DNA of 64,000 bases, taken from Prostheceraeus crozeri. Lineage: Eukaryota; Platyhelminthes; Polycladida; Euryleptidae. Below are positions 11,131 to 25,084 of this stretch, piece after piece. A model generated the notes under the pieces. The model worked only from the letters and a program-made list of their open reading frames with translations, was not told the DNA's origin and ran no database searches. The first letter of the stretch is position 1. The number at the start of each line of letters is the position of its first letter. The translations under genes and the position numbers were made by a program. The DNA is taken from positions 62,001-126,000 of the forward strand of contig CAJQUW010015601.1 of the NCBI GenBank assembly GCA_907163375.1, given 5' to 3'.

Positions 11131-14100
11131 CCGAAGTCCATTACTCTTAATAAAAATCTTCTTTAACGAAAAAATTCGACAAAGATCATCATATTTATCA
11201 TCATATTAGGAGAAATCATGACGAATAATGTTGAATTCCATAGAGGTCATATTGCAATCAGCTTTTCAATAGCTGCAACGTAAAGTCAGACTTTTCGAAC
11301 AGAAAAAATCTTTTCATTACTGATGATTCCGTCCAATGCAGTTTTATGTGCCAAATTCGACATCAATTTTTTCATGAAACTTATCGCTTCTCTTTCCTAC
11401 GTTATAAAAATCGATTTCTAGATTGTGCATCTCTGTGAAGCTCGCAGTCACTGCAAGAACGTATTTTGTAACAAAACCAGACATGCATGAATTAGTGAGA
11501 TTCTCAGAAATATTCCTAAAAGAACAGAAACAGGAGCAGTGGTCTGGAATATGCAAAAAAACATGTGCAAGTTTGTGGGCCAAAATCCTCCTCCGAAATT
11601 TCCTTCACAATAAGAAAAACTCTGACTGGGATACTCAACGACGGATGTTGCCTAAAAACATTGTTCCAATAGAGGCAACATTATCAAAGCACTGTAAATG
11701 ACATTTCCAACATCGGCATTCTCCAGCTTGCTGCACAAAATTTTAAGCAAATAAATAAATTTGGCATATATTGAGAAATTAGAAATGATGACGTAATTAC
11801 ATCACAAAGTACGAGTAATTCACACAATATATAAAGACAGAAAAAAGGAGGGAAACCAGTGATAAAGATTCTCAAACCCCCACAAAAATTATACTTTGTA
11901 AACAACTACATTTACTTTCTTGGGAAGTAGCACCATGCGTCAAAAGCGGAAAAGAAAACATTGTGTGGAAAGAAAGAACTGAAGCGCCTTGAGTCTCTTA
12001 CTTTACAGACGCGAAAAACTTCTTTGGAACTAGATGTTGAGGGAAGATCCGCAAGAAGATAGTATGTTAAAATCCTTAGTGACAACTCTTCATTCGTCTG
12101 ATTTGGCACAATATCAACATTACATGAAATAGAACAAATTAATATATGTGCACGCTTTGTGAGTCTGACCAAATATGATATGACATGATACAACTCGATA
12201 GCTTGCAAAAGCTGGCGTGTAGCACACGTGACAAAAAGACAAAATGAACCTATAGAGTAGAAAATTATCTTATTTGCTTCTTGGTGACTTATGTGGCTTC
12301 ATTCGAATATCAAACTAAGGACATGAAGGCATCACGAGGCACACAATATTATGCACTAACATAAACCTCAAGTCAGCTTACTATTGACTATGACATCAAG
12401 AATGTTAACAGAGTTAGTATTCACTATCTTTGGATAAATATCAAAAATGGACTCCTGGAAAGGAAAATATTCGGAGTCAGTTCACCGCATTCAGCGAGTC
12501 AGGTTAATGTGTCCTTAATTTATCAGTGTTTCTTGAGAGACATCAATAGCAGTACAGTAAGTAGTACATATTTAAATCAGTTGAATTCCCAGAAACTTTC
12601 TTTTGAACCGATACTATAGCTGACTTATCACACCGACTGGTCAAACGAGTACATAAGAATGATTTCGACCAGCCAATACCACACTTGTAGCAAGAAATTA
12701 TCAGCTAAAATTATGTACCACCTAGGAGGAAATTTTAGTTCTTGAATTGTCTACGTCTAGAGATGTTGCAGATTATCCGAATTTTAACTTTAAACCTAGA
12801 AAACTAGCTATATTTTATGTTAATTTCATGCAATTTCTTCTTTTTCGACACATTTCTACACTATTTGTCTTCGGCTAGTCGTTGTGCAGCAGAATACAGC
12901 TCGATTCTTAACCTTCAATGCAAACCTGATATCAAAGCATTCACGTGTCTAATCAACAACTACAATGATTAATAAAAGTTTCCACAGACATGGTGAAGCA
13001 ACACATTAAAAGTAGTTTGGAATAGATGAACATATAGTTATGCTGTCACGACAAATCAAAATTTCGAAAGTAGTTACGCGTCACCCTTTTTAACTTCTTA
13101 CATCGATTATCATAAGGAATTGAGTTGACTATCAACTGAGTTGGAATCAACCATAAAAATTAGACACTCAAAATTTCAGCCAGATCCCGTGATACTTCAT
13201 TTGTTGCAAAGGCCATGATGATAGTGGAAGTAAACGCAAATCACTGTCAGTTTTGAGAACAATATGACATGAATGAAATATAGTTTTGATTTGTTACAAA
13301 AAATACTGGAACTCGACTAATCCCAGATACCATGAGAACAAGAAATAAGTGAACGATATTTCATTGTTGTGATGAATTCTTAACAGTCAAGCAAATCTTA
13401 AGCATAGATAACAGAAATTGAGAGCAGATGAAAGCAAAAAGTGTTAGTATGACAGCTATGTCAGATTCAATTTTGAGGACATTGGAATTTTGCTCAGATT
13501 TGGCTAAATTTTTGATTTCATCGTTCCTCTGCAGCTAATCACGTGAAGAAGAATCAGACTCGGTAGACCAACCGGACACTGGATTACCTAATTGACAATC
13601 AGGAGGGTGGGACAAAATCGATTAGGGGAAGAATCATGAATCAGATAACATAAAGTTCAAGCAACACAATAGCGGACACAAGCAGCAACCTAGAGAGCTG
13701 ATACGAGAACGCTTCAACAATTCTCACCATTCGCTCACTGACTGGCATTCGCTTCAGAAACTGCTTGTCACATGCACTCTGTATGATACCGTGCCTTGTA
13801 TGACACAGATCTGCTGCATACCCTCCGAGAATTCCATGTACTTATTTACGGCAGGGTAGAAATTACAATTTCCTGTCGACTGTAAGGTCACTTAAGGTGA
13901 CACAAACATGCCCATAAAAACTTGAAATACCGATTTTATCAGAGGTCAATAGTTGACTGGTAAAAAGGTCATAATTAGGGCAATATTTATGGCGGTAAAA
14001 ACATAATGCATCCAAGCATGGACTAATACACGAAATCTATCGACAAAATCGTGCGTTTATCAATTATCATAAAAATGAGCAGTCATCTGATTTCCCATAG

Positions 14101-14319
14101 AAAAATTTATCAGTGAGATACTTAAATATTCTGAATATACCGTCAAAAGTCTCTTGGTTATTGAACCTCTAGATCTACAAAATACATGTTGTCAACAATA
14201 AATTAGTATACACATACATATATGATAGATTTTCATAGCAAAAGGAAGATGCTTCAATTTCTCATTGATTAGCAAGAACGGATGAATTGAAAATGACATG
14301 AACTTAAGAACGGCCTTAG
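11131..14319. other. Intergenic, no gene seen
   Basis: Overlapping short open frames on both strands at 11.3-12.2 kb look fortuitous. I recognise no motif, repeat or RNA gene. Confidence 0.4.
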
Positions 14320-14465
14320 CGACGCTATGTTTAATTGCTTAGCCGCATGATCTTTCGGTCATGTGATCAAAGTCCAAAGAGAATCATTGGAGGTCGGCAT
14401 GAAGGAAATCCGGGTCGGAATATTCACGATGCCCCAGTTAAGTCTGACATAGTCACGTAGAGAAA
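14320..14465 (+). mobile_element. tRNA-derived SINE, old degenerate copy
   Basis: This shares CTTTCGGTCATGTGATC, the GAGGTCGGCATGAAGG block and the GCCCCAGT tail block with the better-kept SINEs at 16.36 and 40.06 kb. The A box is largely lost. Confidence 0.5.
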
Positions 14466-16354
14466 GCAATGACATTTATGCTTCAAACTTCATCGGGAGT
14501 TAGTGACATAAGAGAAACAATGAGAATGCCAAAGTGAGTCGATATTTTCCCATTTCGTAGAAGGCTGCTTCATTAACTAAAGCCTGCCTTCGACCACTGT
14601 TTTGCAGAGACTGCATGGCGCTCTATTGTAAAGTTCTCTCATTTTTCGCAGAAATTCGCATCAAATATATTAGTCTTGGGAAATCTTTAGAATATGTTCA
14701 AATTTTTCAGATCTATGTATTTGCCGAATATCTTCATTCATTTTTACATGCTGGTATCAAAATTGCATGCGACAGCTAGAAGGTATGTCAGTCGTCTGCC
14801 TCCTTCGTTTACTCAATTTTACTCAGTAAAAACTTGAGTTGGACTGTCATTGCAATTAAAATCGTGTGTATTTATCACTGACTGATCAAAGAGTAAATGA
14901 AAACAATTAGAAAGTAATTTAACAGCAACTGTGGAAAAGTGTGTGGAACACAATGACCAATAAACTGAATCGGGGTTAGTACCACTAACGAGCACCAATT
15001 AATCGCGGTTGCTGCCATTAATGTGTGAACAATTTATTTCTCATATAATGTTGAACAAAAAATGTTTTAACCAATTGTTTCAACCTATTTGTTTCTGAAA
15101 TCACCATATTTCTAATGATACACATATTGAAATGAATGACAACTGATGTTTTCTGAAAACGTGTTAATAAATGTGTGCACGATGGTGCAAAAAAATTTCT
15201 GTCACTGTTTCATGTCAATCAGACAGATACAAGCAACTATGATCATTAACTGCCTCAATGCTACAACGTCAGTATCATAGAAGCAAAAGTACCACATGCA
15301 CATGCAAAAAATTGCCACGTAAGGATGTGGGACTTTTCATTTGCAGCCGCAGCCAAGACTGGCAGTTTTTAACAGTAGCGAAGACAGATTTAACAGTATC
15401 ACTAAGAAATGCGGTGATCAATGCAGAGATCTGAATAAATATGAACATAAACAAGTAGACATATCTTGATAAAATTATCTCAGAAAAAGCTTAATAAAAA
15501 GTAGTATTTAGCGATAAGTGGTCTATTATCTAAATTAGGAAAAGAAATATTAACAAAATGAATTGCAGCACGCATTAGGTACGGATGTTTTAGAAAACAT
15601 GCTTGATTACCTTTGGAGAATATATTCATCACAATAAACACACGCATGATCTAGTCTAAAACTACTGCTGTTTTTTTGAAGAGATGATTTTATTGTGATG
15701 CTACACTTGTCCTATTAAAAAAGCAACGCTTTTGGAAGGTAATGAGTATTCATATGACTATTTACGACTGCGATATGCACGCTGTTTATTGAATGGCGCC
15801 TATTTCTAGAAACGTAGAGACAATGTGCAGACTAGCAGATAATTCTATTACAGCATGAACAATTCTGAACATCGCATAATTATTAAACAATTAAATCAAT
15901 GATACCGAATTCAAGGCGTTGCTTAACAAGTTAGTGACGCAAATTACCTGAGGTTTAACTGAGAATTTCTTAAAGAAATAAACTTTTTCCATCCAGCTTT
16001 AATTCCTGAATATTGATGATCTGTTATAAATGTAATTGGTAATAAATATCACATACAATTAAGAGAACCTACGGAAATTATGCATATCGATGTTATATAA
16101 CTCGACAGAATCTTTTTCATCGGTAGGTTTTGAAAAGGCATCATTTGAGCATATTTTGTCTTAGCAACGAAACTCGGCTAGCCGTTTTTCGTTTCAATAG
16201 CCCGCTATTAGTGAATCGTGAATCCAGAACCATTCCTTTTTTCACAAGCATCTCAGTTACATCGACATCGTAAAACATCTGACACAAAAAACATTTTGTC
16301 ACTACCACTAGTTCATAATGAAGTCAAACAAAAATCAAACCATAAATAATAAAT

Positions 16355-16540
16355 GGTCTCCGTGAAGAAGTGGCTAAGTGCTTGGCCTTACGATCTTTCG
16401 GTCCTGTGGTCGAACACGGGTGTCATTAGAAGTCGACGGGAAGGCCATTCGAGCTATAAGTATCATACCCCCTGATCAAATAAGACCATGTCAGCAACGC
16501 CAAATCCCCAGTATGGGAAAGTAGTGACCGTTTTAGCTTC
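16355..16540 (+). mobile_element. tRNA-derived SINE
   Basis: The head is tRNA-like: TCCGTGAAGAAGTGGCTAAG (A-box region), then CGATCTTTCGGTCCTGTG, then GGTCGAACACGGG (B-box region). It is followed by the family body TCATTAGAAGTCGACGGGAA and GGCCATTCG, and a tail with CCAGTATGGGAAAGTAGTGA. It is collinear with the copy at 40062-40262. Confidence 0.65.
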
Positions 16541-16991
16541 ATTATTTCACACATATTCATGACGCAGTAGGGTGAATCAATGATCTTAAGGACTGTTGGC
16601 TTGAATATCGTAATTCAACTTTGAAAGGCAAGAAACGAAAAATATGTAACGTTCGGCAAACGCTTCTTGAACGTTATGATTACTTGCATAAACGAGTACA
16701 TATAAGTCAACTACCGAGGTTTTACAGCGATAGTTCAGCACCGCCGCATCATTGGTTGTCGAAACAGCCGCTTATCAAATAGGCCTATGTTAAAACAAAT
16801 GTGCATGAATCTTAGGGAAATTTCGGATTTGTGCTAACTTGTGCTTCAATTTTTCGGGTAAGGATGATTTTCGCAGCTTTTTACATTCATAAGCTTCAAC
16901 GGGTTTCAGATATGGAGCGATAATGTTACAGTATTCTTTCGAAATTGTGTATTTTGTAAACAATTGGTACGTTAATAATGTTATGGCAATG

Positions 16992-17034
16992 TTTATTACA
17001 TTTACGTATTAAGAAATTTAAAAATTATTTTATT
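16992..17034 (-). promoter_or_regulatory. Candidate polyadenylation signals of the zinc-finger gene
   Basis: Two AATAAA hexamers on the minus strand (17029-17034 and 16992-16997) lie about 300 bp beyond the stop codon of the possible last exon. The assignment depends on that exon being real. Confidence 0.3.
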
Positions 17035-17330
17035 TAATTTTCTGCACATCGTTGGGGAAGTAAGAAACAATTAAAAGTAAGTTGACATCTCACAAAAATA
17101 CAAGTAGATATAAGTCTACAAGAAAAACTGAAGAGCCAGAGAGCTACTTGGTACTTCAAACGTAAAATAATAATAAGACTCATGAACAGCCCCGTTCCAC
17201 GTGAACATGAACGAACAACGGGAAAGTAAGTAAGTAAGTATCGGTAAGCATGAAGATTAGATGGCTAGGAATAATGCTTATAATCAAAGAAAATATCAGA
17301 ATCAAATTTCGGTAATTTCATAAAATGTTT

Positions 17331-17596
17331 TCAGTAAAATATTGCATGTATAATATGAGCATTTGCTTCTGAATATGACGAAAGAGGAAGCCGAAGTAAA
17401 TAAATTATGATAGCTTGAAGTATACTACGACAGTTTGATTGCTTAGGCCATAGCGAAGAAATTGGAAGTGAAAAAAAATTAGTTCGCCAGTGAAAAGTAA
17501 CGTTATTGTTTATGGATCCTGAAGTCAGCTTTGCAATAATTGCACATGCGTGATGCCGGTGATCAACTGTTCCTCCTAAATAAGGGCCATACACAT
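17331..17596 (-). CDS. Possible last exon (exon 5) of the C2H2 zinc-finger gene
   Basis: This is a candidate terminal exon. The acceptor after CTTATGAAG at 17597 gives a two-base start that completes the split codon left by exon 4, and the frame then stays open for 87 codons to a stop. The first part (VYGPYLGGTVDHRHHA) resembles the Tyr/His-rich style of the preceding exons. The remainder (SLPISSLWPKQSNC) does not look like conserved protein. The phase fits, but the acceptor is weak and the gene may instead end elsewhere. Confidence 0.35.
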
Positions 17597-17934
17597 CTTC
17601 ATAAGAAGTTACGAAAACAAGTTGATTTTAATACAATCTCTTTATAGTTCAACTGCCGCATGTGGCTGTTTCAGACACGCTGGCGTTGTCACGGTTCATC
17701 TTTCCACTGGTATTATGACACGCGAAAAAATCGGGCCATTGCACATTACTGCAAATGTGTGCAGTGCCGCAGAATCAAGAACGACAGAACCATTTATAGA
17801 GTGATGTATAAAACTCGCGTTCTTTTCGAGATTCTTATTCATTCAATAAATCATGAACAATGGAATCGGATGATTCTTCTAAGTAAACTTTATATGCAAT
17901 AAATGTCCCTGGAAGCATCACAACCATAACTTAC

Positions 17935-18172
17935 CAGTGGAATCGAATAGGTTAATCGAGGGAGTTCGGCTTGCAACAGCAGCAGCGGAACTAAGGTAGT
18001 CATAAGTCCCCAGGGTAGCCGCGGGTCCGTAGTCATGAGCAGGCGCAGGACCGCTGTTTGGGAATGTATTCAGCGGCCAGGTACTCGTACTCAGTGGATC
18101 CGATGCCAATGGAGTCCTCCTAGAAGGCGTCACATTCCCTCCAGATCCCGCACTCCAGAAACTGGACGACGT
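17935..18172 (-). CDS. C2H2 zinc-finger protein, exon 4
   Basis: Exon of 238 nt. The acceptor CTTACGTTTAACAG precedes it, and the donor is ACTG followed by GTAAGT. It starts in phase 0, matching the end of exon 3, and ends in phase 1. It encodes about 79 residues of low-complexity sequence rich in Ser, Thr, Ala and Pro: TSSSFWSAGSGG, then PLSTSTWPLNTFPN, then DYGPAATLGTYDYLSSAAA. This resembles the activation or repression tails of transcription factors. It has no zinc finger. The upstream intron 3 is 5.1 kb and contains a nearly full LINE. Confidence 0.75.
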
Positions 18173-18971
18173 CTGTTAAACGTAAGAAGATATGCATTAG
18201 TCTCCGCTCATTTCTAATTGGGTAAACGGCAGCTGTCGGTTGGGAGGGCGTGCTTAAGCTCAGCATTATACCTTTCTGATCAAATCTATCAAGAATCACG
18301 GATGCCAAGTGTTGTATGTTTTATTAATATTAGGATAATGCTATATTTTAAAAATAAATGCTTTTGTTTCCATTAAAAGCGCATTGAAAATGTTATATCT
18401 GAGGAGCATGCGGTATTATAGTACGCTGCATTACGCTTTACTTGTTGCAAATTTTTGTTTTTTTTAGATAAAATAAGCTGTAGATCTCATGTATAGACGT
18501 TTGACAGTATATAACATTAATCATTGAGAAACACTGATAATAGAGAAAATGGATTAATGTGATATCGAGTCAATGGCTATCCGCCTAGAATTATTCGGAA
18601 AGCGATGCGAGGAATGAAAGGTAGCAATTAGCAAGAAACTCCAGATACATATGATAGCCTCAGTATTTCTATTATAAATCTCTTAAGACTTCCCATATAT
18701 CTAGTTATCATCAACTTTAAGAAAAAGTAAACTGTAAAGCATGTAGCCGCTATGCTGTGAGAAATATGATCTCAAATGCAATTTATAAAGTAAGATGAAA
18801 AAGAGTAAACATGTGGTTTGTAAGATGAAAGTATGTTGCGCAATGCTTTTTCTATAGGTGAGACGTCATGGACAATGAGATCTCGGCTTCGGGAACATCT
18901 TAGCGTTGCAACTTCTGATGCATTTGAAACAGTATCTAGTTCCTGACATGATACCAAGTACATTAAATGGA

Positions 18972-21900
18972 CTTTTTTTTTACTGAATTTTCACCCCTAG
19001 CACAGCTATGAGCCATGAATGAAGCTAGGGGTTACTCAATGAAAAGTAAAAATTGTATTATTTTAAATAAATAAAATAAAAACAAAAACATCTTCTAATT
19101 TGATTAAGCGGTCCCCATCAGAAACCTATTCGCACGCCTCTTGAAAGTATCAAGATTGTATTGGTCAGGGAAAGTGGTCTGGGGAAGCTGATTCCAAAGC
19201 TGTGCCGTGCGAACAAAAAAGCTTTTCGAGCGACTCACAGTACGTGCGCGTTCTAAGCTCACATTATAGCATGTGAGTGCATTAGCTCTGCGTGTGCTTC
19301 TGGAGAAGATCTTAGGTTTGGGCACGCACTCATTTACTGCAGAGATGCTTCTACCGAAATAGTACCTGTAGAAGAGACTGAGTGAAGCAACATCCCGTCT
19401 GACGGAGAGCGGCTGCAACTTGCTAGCAAGTTTTTCACCCATGAGATTCTTGACACGTTTCTCAACCCGTTCAAGGAGGTTAAGATGCGTTTGTGGGGCG
19501 CCTGCCCACAGATGACAACAATACTCCATCAGAGGACGAATAGTGGACTTGTAAAGATAGCAAACAGTCTGTGGTGGAAGATAGCTGCTGGCACGATAGA
19601 GACTACCAATGCGTTGAGCTGCCTGCTTGCTAATGGATTGGATGTACGGTTTCCATGACATTGTCTTTCGTAACCGCCAATCCAAGGAAGGAGATGGAAT
19701 CTTGTTCTCTGATCCTATTATCTGACATCTTAATGCTATGATCATCATCTCCTTTAAGTCGTGAGTGCAGAATACTCTGAGTTTTTGAAGGATTGAAGGA
19801 AACAAGCCAATTGGCGCCCCATTCTGAGACCCTGCGTAAGTCTTCATTAAGAACGTCGCATAACTGCTGACGTTGCTGAGTGTTTTTAGCAAGTCACTCA
19901 TTGGAATTGAAGAGTGTTGTGTCATCTGCCTACATCACCAATTTACTCACTAGACAGTCTGTGAGGTCGTTGATGTACAGCAGAAAAATAGTGGGTCCCA
20001 AAATTGACCCTTGAGGAACTCCTGCATTGACAAACTTGGTGGAAGACTTTTGGCCATCTAAGACGACAGATATCTGCCGGTCACTAAGGAAAGAAGCAAG
20101 AAGTCGGTGGAGTTGATCAGCAACTCCATAGGACTTTAGCTTCATAAGGAGTCCCTGATGCCAGACTTTATCGAATGCCTTGGAAATATCCAAGGCAACT
20201 GATCTCGTCTCGCCTTGTCTGTCAAGGACACGACTCACATGTTCAGTGACACATGAAAGAAGATCTGCAGTTGATCGAGAGTGCCTGAAGCCATACTGTT
20301 CTTCTGATAGAAGGTTCTGAGTTTCAAGGAAGTTAACAATATGCTGGTTAATCACTGCTTCAAAAATCTTGCCAGCAATTGGAAGCAGGCTGATAGGACG
20401 GTAACTAGATGGAAAAGATGAGTCAGAACCTTTCTTTGGAACTGGAACCACGGAAGCTACTTTCCAACAAGAGGGAAACTCACCGGTGGATACACATCTA
20501 CTGAACAGTTTAGATAAAAGTGGAGAAAGCTCAGGTGAGAGATGCTTGAAGACCGAAACCGGGATGCCATCTGGTCCACTAGTCTTAGAGCTATCGAGAC
20601 CGGCGATGATCTTTTTGACGTTTCGGACTGTGACTGAAGGAGGACTAACTGTCTCATCAGTGCGCGTGGGAATTGGAGGTGGAATTCTACCTCCATCGTC
20701 TAATGACGAATTCATCGCAAACTCCTTGCAAAGAAGCTCGGCTTTGTCTGCTGAGGTTGTCGCCATAGAAGTACTGACTTCGGCATGACGGAGTGCTGGG
20801 ATGGAGGATTTGTTCCTATTGGTGACACTGTTGTAAATCCTCCAGAAGTCCTTAGAGCAATGGATTTCCGTACATACAAAGCGTAACGGCTTTTGACCTG
20901 ATGTATGGTTTCCTTGCAATGTCTACGTGCGGTTTTGTACAATTCAAGATTGCCAGCGCTACTGTCACGCTTATACTTATGGAAAAAGTGGTCACGCTGG
21001 CAACTTGCAGCTGCACATTCTGGTGTAAACCAAGGTTGTGAGTGGGGCTTCATTTGGAAAGTACGGTGAGGAATGTAGGCCAACATCCCTATCTGAAGCC
21101 ACTCTGTCAGTTCTTGCGCCGACTTGTGGACGTTCTCGCTCAGAATCAAATTCTCAGCTTGAACTTGACTAAGAAAAGTGCGGAAGCCACACCAGTCTGC
21201 TTTGGAGAATTGATAAACTGTTCTATGGAAGGGTGCAGACGGTGTGGAGCAAATTTGTTTGCCAGAAACTGTGATAACACAGTGATCAGACGTGCCGAGG
21301 GGAGAAGTAACCTTGTGTGAAAAACAAGTTGAATTTGAGGTGAGAAACAGGTCAAGGAGATATCCAGTATCCCCAGCTCGGTCAGGCACTCTGGTAGGAC
21401 AAGTGACAATTTGGCTAAGGTTGTGAGAGACAGCGAAATCCTGGGCTGCCTGACCGGAGAGATCGGTGGTGCGTGAGTGCACAAGCCAGTCAACATTGTG
21501 CACGTTGAAGTCACCAAAAACGGCAACTTCAGCGCTGGGATACTCTTGTAGAAGAGAATCGATCTTTTCAGAAAGAACATTGAAAATATCCGCATTAGTT
21601 GATGGAGAGCGGTATAGGAAAAATAGAAGAAGAGTGGTCTTCTGCAGCGGAGCAATGAAGGCAAGATACTCATGCCTTGGATCCTCTGAGCTACGAAGCC
21701 TTCTCAAGGGAAGGCTTGTCTTGGCATAGACTCCAAGACCATGACAAGGTGCTTTATCCATCCGGTGAAATATGTATCCATCGGGAGTAACGTCGCTTGA
21801 TGACACACTGGGATCTAACCTGGTTTCCGACAGGGCTAGAAGATCTGGTGACTTGCCTTGCAGGAAGATGTTGATGTCGTCGTAATTGGACCTCAGTCCT

Positions 21901-22950
21901 CTTACGTTGCTGAAGCTGATCCTGGGAGGGGTTTTGAGCTTGACGGCTTGACTACGTTTCTTGTGTGTCTTTCTCATTTTCATAATTTCTCATAGAATAT
22001 CAATCAAATAAACGAAAATTATACGGTACAACAAAGTGATACAAGAAACTTTGGAAGGCATCAGAAAAACGTAAATAATAGCAACAAAGCTGCAATAAAT
22101 AATACGCAAAAAAGACACTTATAGGCACAGTTCATGTCGCAAAAGCTTGAAGAAACCCAAATGAGAACCCCTTTGCCGTAACAATGGGTACAAGTCAGGT
22201 AGGCCACAGAGGAACCGAATACAGCTACACGGGCTAAACCCCTCAGTAAAGCTACCCACGCATGTCCGTGGCAGTGGAACTGTACCGCCTTTTTTCGAGC
22301 AGTTGACTGGGCCTGCCTCCCAAAGCATTACCAGTGGGTTCGGGACCCTCGAACTACCTGACGCCCGTATGCCCTGAATACGTTGGATCTGTCACACCTT
22401 AACCTGCAACAAATGGGGAAGTGCAAAAGAGAGCAGTGGAAGGAAGTTCGATCACAAATGAGCCAAACAAGTGCCATGCCCAAAAACCTGATTCAACAAC
22501 ATGAAACATCTGATGACTGTTCATATCTCGCAAACCAGGGGGTGATGTTAATTGGGACGGCCGAAGCCTGCCACACATTTAAAATAAACAAACACGGAGA
22601 AAAAGAATGAAAAATTAATCAAACATAAATAAATTCAATGACCAGTAAAATAAAAATAATATTCCAGAGCCTGCTAGTTAGCCGGAGCACGGTCACAAAC
22701 CGCCGACAATAAACCTTTCCGACAAGGTAGAACCCAAAGAAGCATGAGCTTCAGACGACAAAGCCTTATTGCGACTCCGTTTTCACCCTTTCACCGCTTT
22801 GAGGCCGCAGGTTGAGTGAGAAAGGACTGCCTTGCATCAAGTTACAAACGATGATGTCGAACATAAGATGGAATACACCGAAATCAACTCACAGAGACCG
22901 ACAAAAGCCAACTTGTCAGTCATTCCTTGTGATCAAACCAAAGGCGAAAC
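18972..22950 (-). mobile_element. CR1/Jockey-type LINE, nearly full-length (copy A), in intron 3
   Basis: A non-LTR retrotransposon on the same strand as the host gene. The 3' end is the oligo-A seen as a T run near 18971-18980, preceded by a short AT-rich 3' UTR. The ORF2-type coding region is at 21983-19104. A GC-richer stretch to about 22950 is probably the 5' UTR; that 5' limit is estimated only from the change in composition. Copy B at 38342-39262 is nearly identical where they overlap, so the family moved recently. Confidence 0.8.
19104..21983 (-). pseudogene. LINE endonuclease-reverse transcriptase, broken
   Basis: The product would nick target DNA and copy the element RNA. The apurinic-type endonuclease comes first: SFSNVRGLRSNYDD, LALSETRLDPS, VFGDFNVHNVDW, then LGTSDHCVI. 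The reverse transcriptase follows: SGPDGIPVSVFKHL, YRPISLLPIAGKIFE, EEQYGFRHSRSTADLL, SVALDISKAFDKVWH, and NAGVPQGSILGPTIFLLY. The thumb and C-terminus include [14 protein letters not shown] and [10 protein letters not shown]. It is dead. The Tyr of the YADD catalytic box is a TAG at 19930-19932, with ADD read at 19921-19929. A stop follows shortly after. Frameshifts lie near 20.85 kb, between the endonuclease and RT parts, and near 19.66 kb. Damage is light, consistent with a young insertion. Confidence 0.85.
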
Positions 22951-23256
22951 GTTTTGTGAAATGTAATCTCTAATATATTGAGTCAGTCGAAGAATTAGGT
23001 TCATTCTTCTTTCATTGTCTTATTAATCAACCAACATTAAATTAAACGATATTAGATTTATACCTACAAGCATTTACTAAATGCTGAACCTGATACTATG
23101 CAAATCGCAGAGATGCAACTGTTCGCCGGATTGGCCGGTCTAGAAAATTTCGAACCGGTTACATCTTTTGTACATTGCAAGCGTAGGCATCGAAATGCAG
23201 CTGAAAAGTTTAATTCAAGAAGCTATCATTTAAATGAATTAAAATACTTCTCTCAC

Positions 23257-24474
23257 CTGAGAATGGGATGACACACTAGTAGAGCTGACTGGAGGAAACG
23301 GTGGTGGCGACCTCTCACTACTGCCCACTGATGAAGCCGTAGAGGTTTGCGGCGCGCTTGGAGGGGCAAATGCACCAGTACCACTTGGCGCAGTTGCGCT
23401 CCCTGACCCGGAGCTACCGATAGGAGTTGACGGAGCTGCAGATCCCGTGGAGGAAGCGTAAGGTTCCGACATATATTTACTGCTGATAGCTGACAATGAT
23501 CGAAGATGATCAGAAATCCCTCGAGGATACCCGGACAAGTCAAACGAGGATGTAGGAGGTCTAGAGTACGGAGATTCATAGCCAGGAGTGGGGAAATTAT
23601 ACAGGGGCTGTCTACTCGAATAATAGGACGAATACGAGAATCCTGGTGGCAAAATGGCAGACATGGAGAAAGGGGTGGAACAGGGTAGTCCCGGAAGGCT
23701 TTCCGCAGCTGATACGGCAGCCGTTGCACTAGATAAGTCGGTTTCAGATGGAACCGATGTAGCAGGTAGCGAATCGGATACCATGGACGTCGAGTCCTTG
23801 TGCTCCTGACCGGACGAGTAGCCAGAATCTGCCTTAAACAGAGCATCATTGGTCTGCTCTACATAACTAAGAGCATTTGCTTTCGGGACGATGATATTAC
23901 CCTCCGCAAAGCTACTATCTCCATTCTTAGGACCGACAGAACCCGGATATATTGGCGTCGTTGGCTCCGTCTTTGGTTGACACTGCTGGTTCTGAAGTGA
24001 AGTGGGATTTTCATGTGGAGATTGAAGAGAAACGATAGAATTTGAATTGCTCGTTTGAGAAGTTTGTTGTGACTGTTGGGTACCAGACAACTGAGATGGC
24101 TGTTGCTGACACGACTCATCATAATGCGGAGTATGTCCTTTAGCTTTGCTCTCCTTAGCCTCAAAACTTCGAAGATCCTGTAAAACTTCATCTAATAAGT
24201 CAATGGAGTGCAACCGTCCATCTTGAGGTATAAGATTTTCAATCGGTAAATCGTTGGAACCTTCCGCTTCTCCAGACGGACCATTGGAAGCTGGTTTAGA
24301 GACGCTTGACGTTGGACCAGCCACCTGAGTCGAACTCTCGAATGAGTTTCGACTGGTGTAGTTATCCAAACTTGGGGGCTGACTTGCGTAGTCGAACTGA
24401 GATCGCAGCTCGACGGAATCGTTTTCACCAGCGATCCCTTGTGACGATCGAACACTGTGACACTGTTCATCCGA
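23257..24474 (-). CDS. C2H2 zinc-finger protein, exon 3
   Basis: Exon of 1,218 nt (406 codons), phase 0 at both ends. The acceptor is TTCTCGTTGCAG, immediately before TCGGATGAACAG. The donor is TCTCAG followed by GTGAGA. The product is Ser/Thr/Pro/Gln-rich and mostly disordered, with runs such as QQQPSQLSGTQQSQQTSQT and a Tyr-rich patch SYSSYYSSRQPLYNFPTPGY. Residues 90-109 of the exon (SIDLLDEVLQDLRSFEAKES) form the one clear amphipathic helix, with an LLxxVLxxL pattern that could be a cofactor contact. There is no DNA-binding domain. The long open frame, phase fit and consensus splice sites make it firm. An ATG just upstream in the same frame is excluded by the strong acceptor. Confidence 0.85.
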
Positions 24475-25084
24475 CTGCAACGAGAACATTTTCATTGATG
24501 CTTTCATAGAGGAGTAATTAATTTATCGACTTGCTCAGAGCTTTCAGATGATTTGTTCAAGCCGTTTAGTGTACTTAAACGACAGTATCTCCTAGAAAAT
24601 TGCAGCTTAAATACAAAAATCCATTTGACTAATTCGACAAATTTTCGGTGATTTTAGCAACATGATGCGCTTAGATTAGTTCATGATATACTAAATAAAT
24701 AGTTTATGTGGATAACTAAATGATTTAGTGACCCTATCCATTGAATCACGATTTATTGACATAAAAGCTATTCAAAATACAAAAGCTAAATTTTAGAGCT
24801 GAAGAGACATAGCAACATTTCAAAAGCTATTCAATGACATCATCAAATAGTCGTATTCTCATCAAAGGAAATTCACAGGGTGTTAACAGAATTACTCTCG
24901 ATTTCAGAAAGAAGGAAATTCTGCTCAAACGGTGATCTCCGAACATCACTAGTTCTGGATGTTTAGCTCAATAAGGATATCTGACAGCTCAAGGTACTAA
25001 AGCATGGGACTAGGAGTAGCAACAGAAAGACGATTTTGCAAAAAATATAAATCCGCGAAGTTCAAAGACGCAAAATTAATTTTT

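Noticed and set aside
11344-12208. Small genes at 11.3-12.2 kb
   Set aside because: Overlapping short frames on both strands lack motifs, splice signals in phase and protein-like composition.
21146-21673. A 175-codon minus-strand protein
   Set aside because: It is a frame shadow of the LINE endonuclease.
23253-24191. Long alternative minus-strand frames (198 and 110 codons)
   Set aside because: They overlap exon 3 in other frames and do not fit the splice phases.
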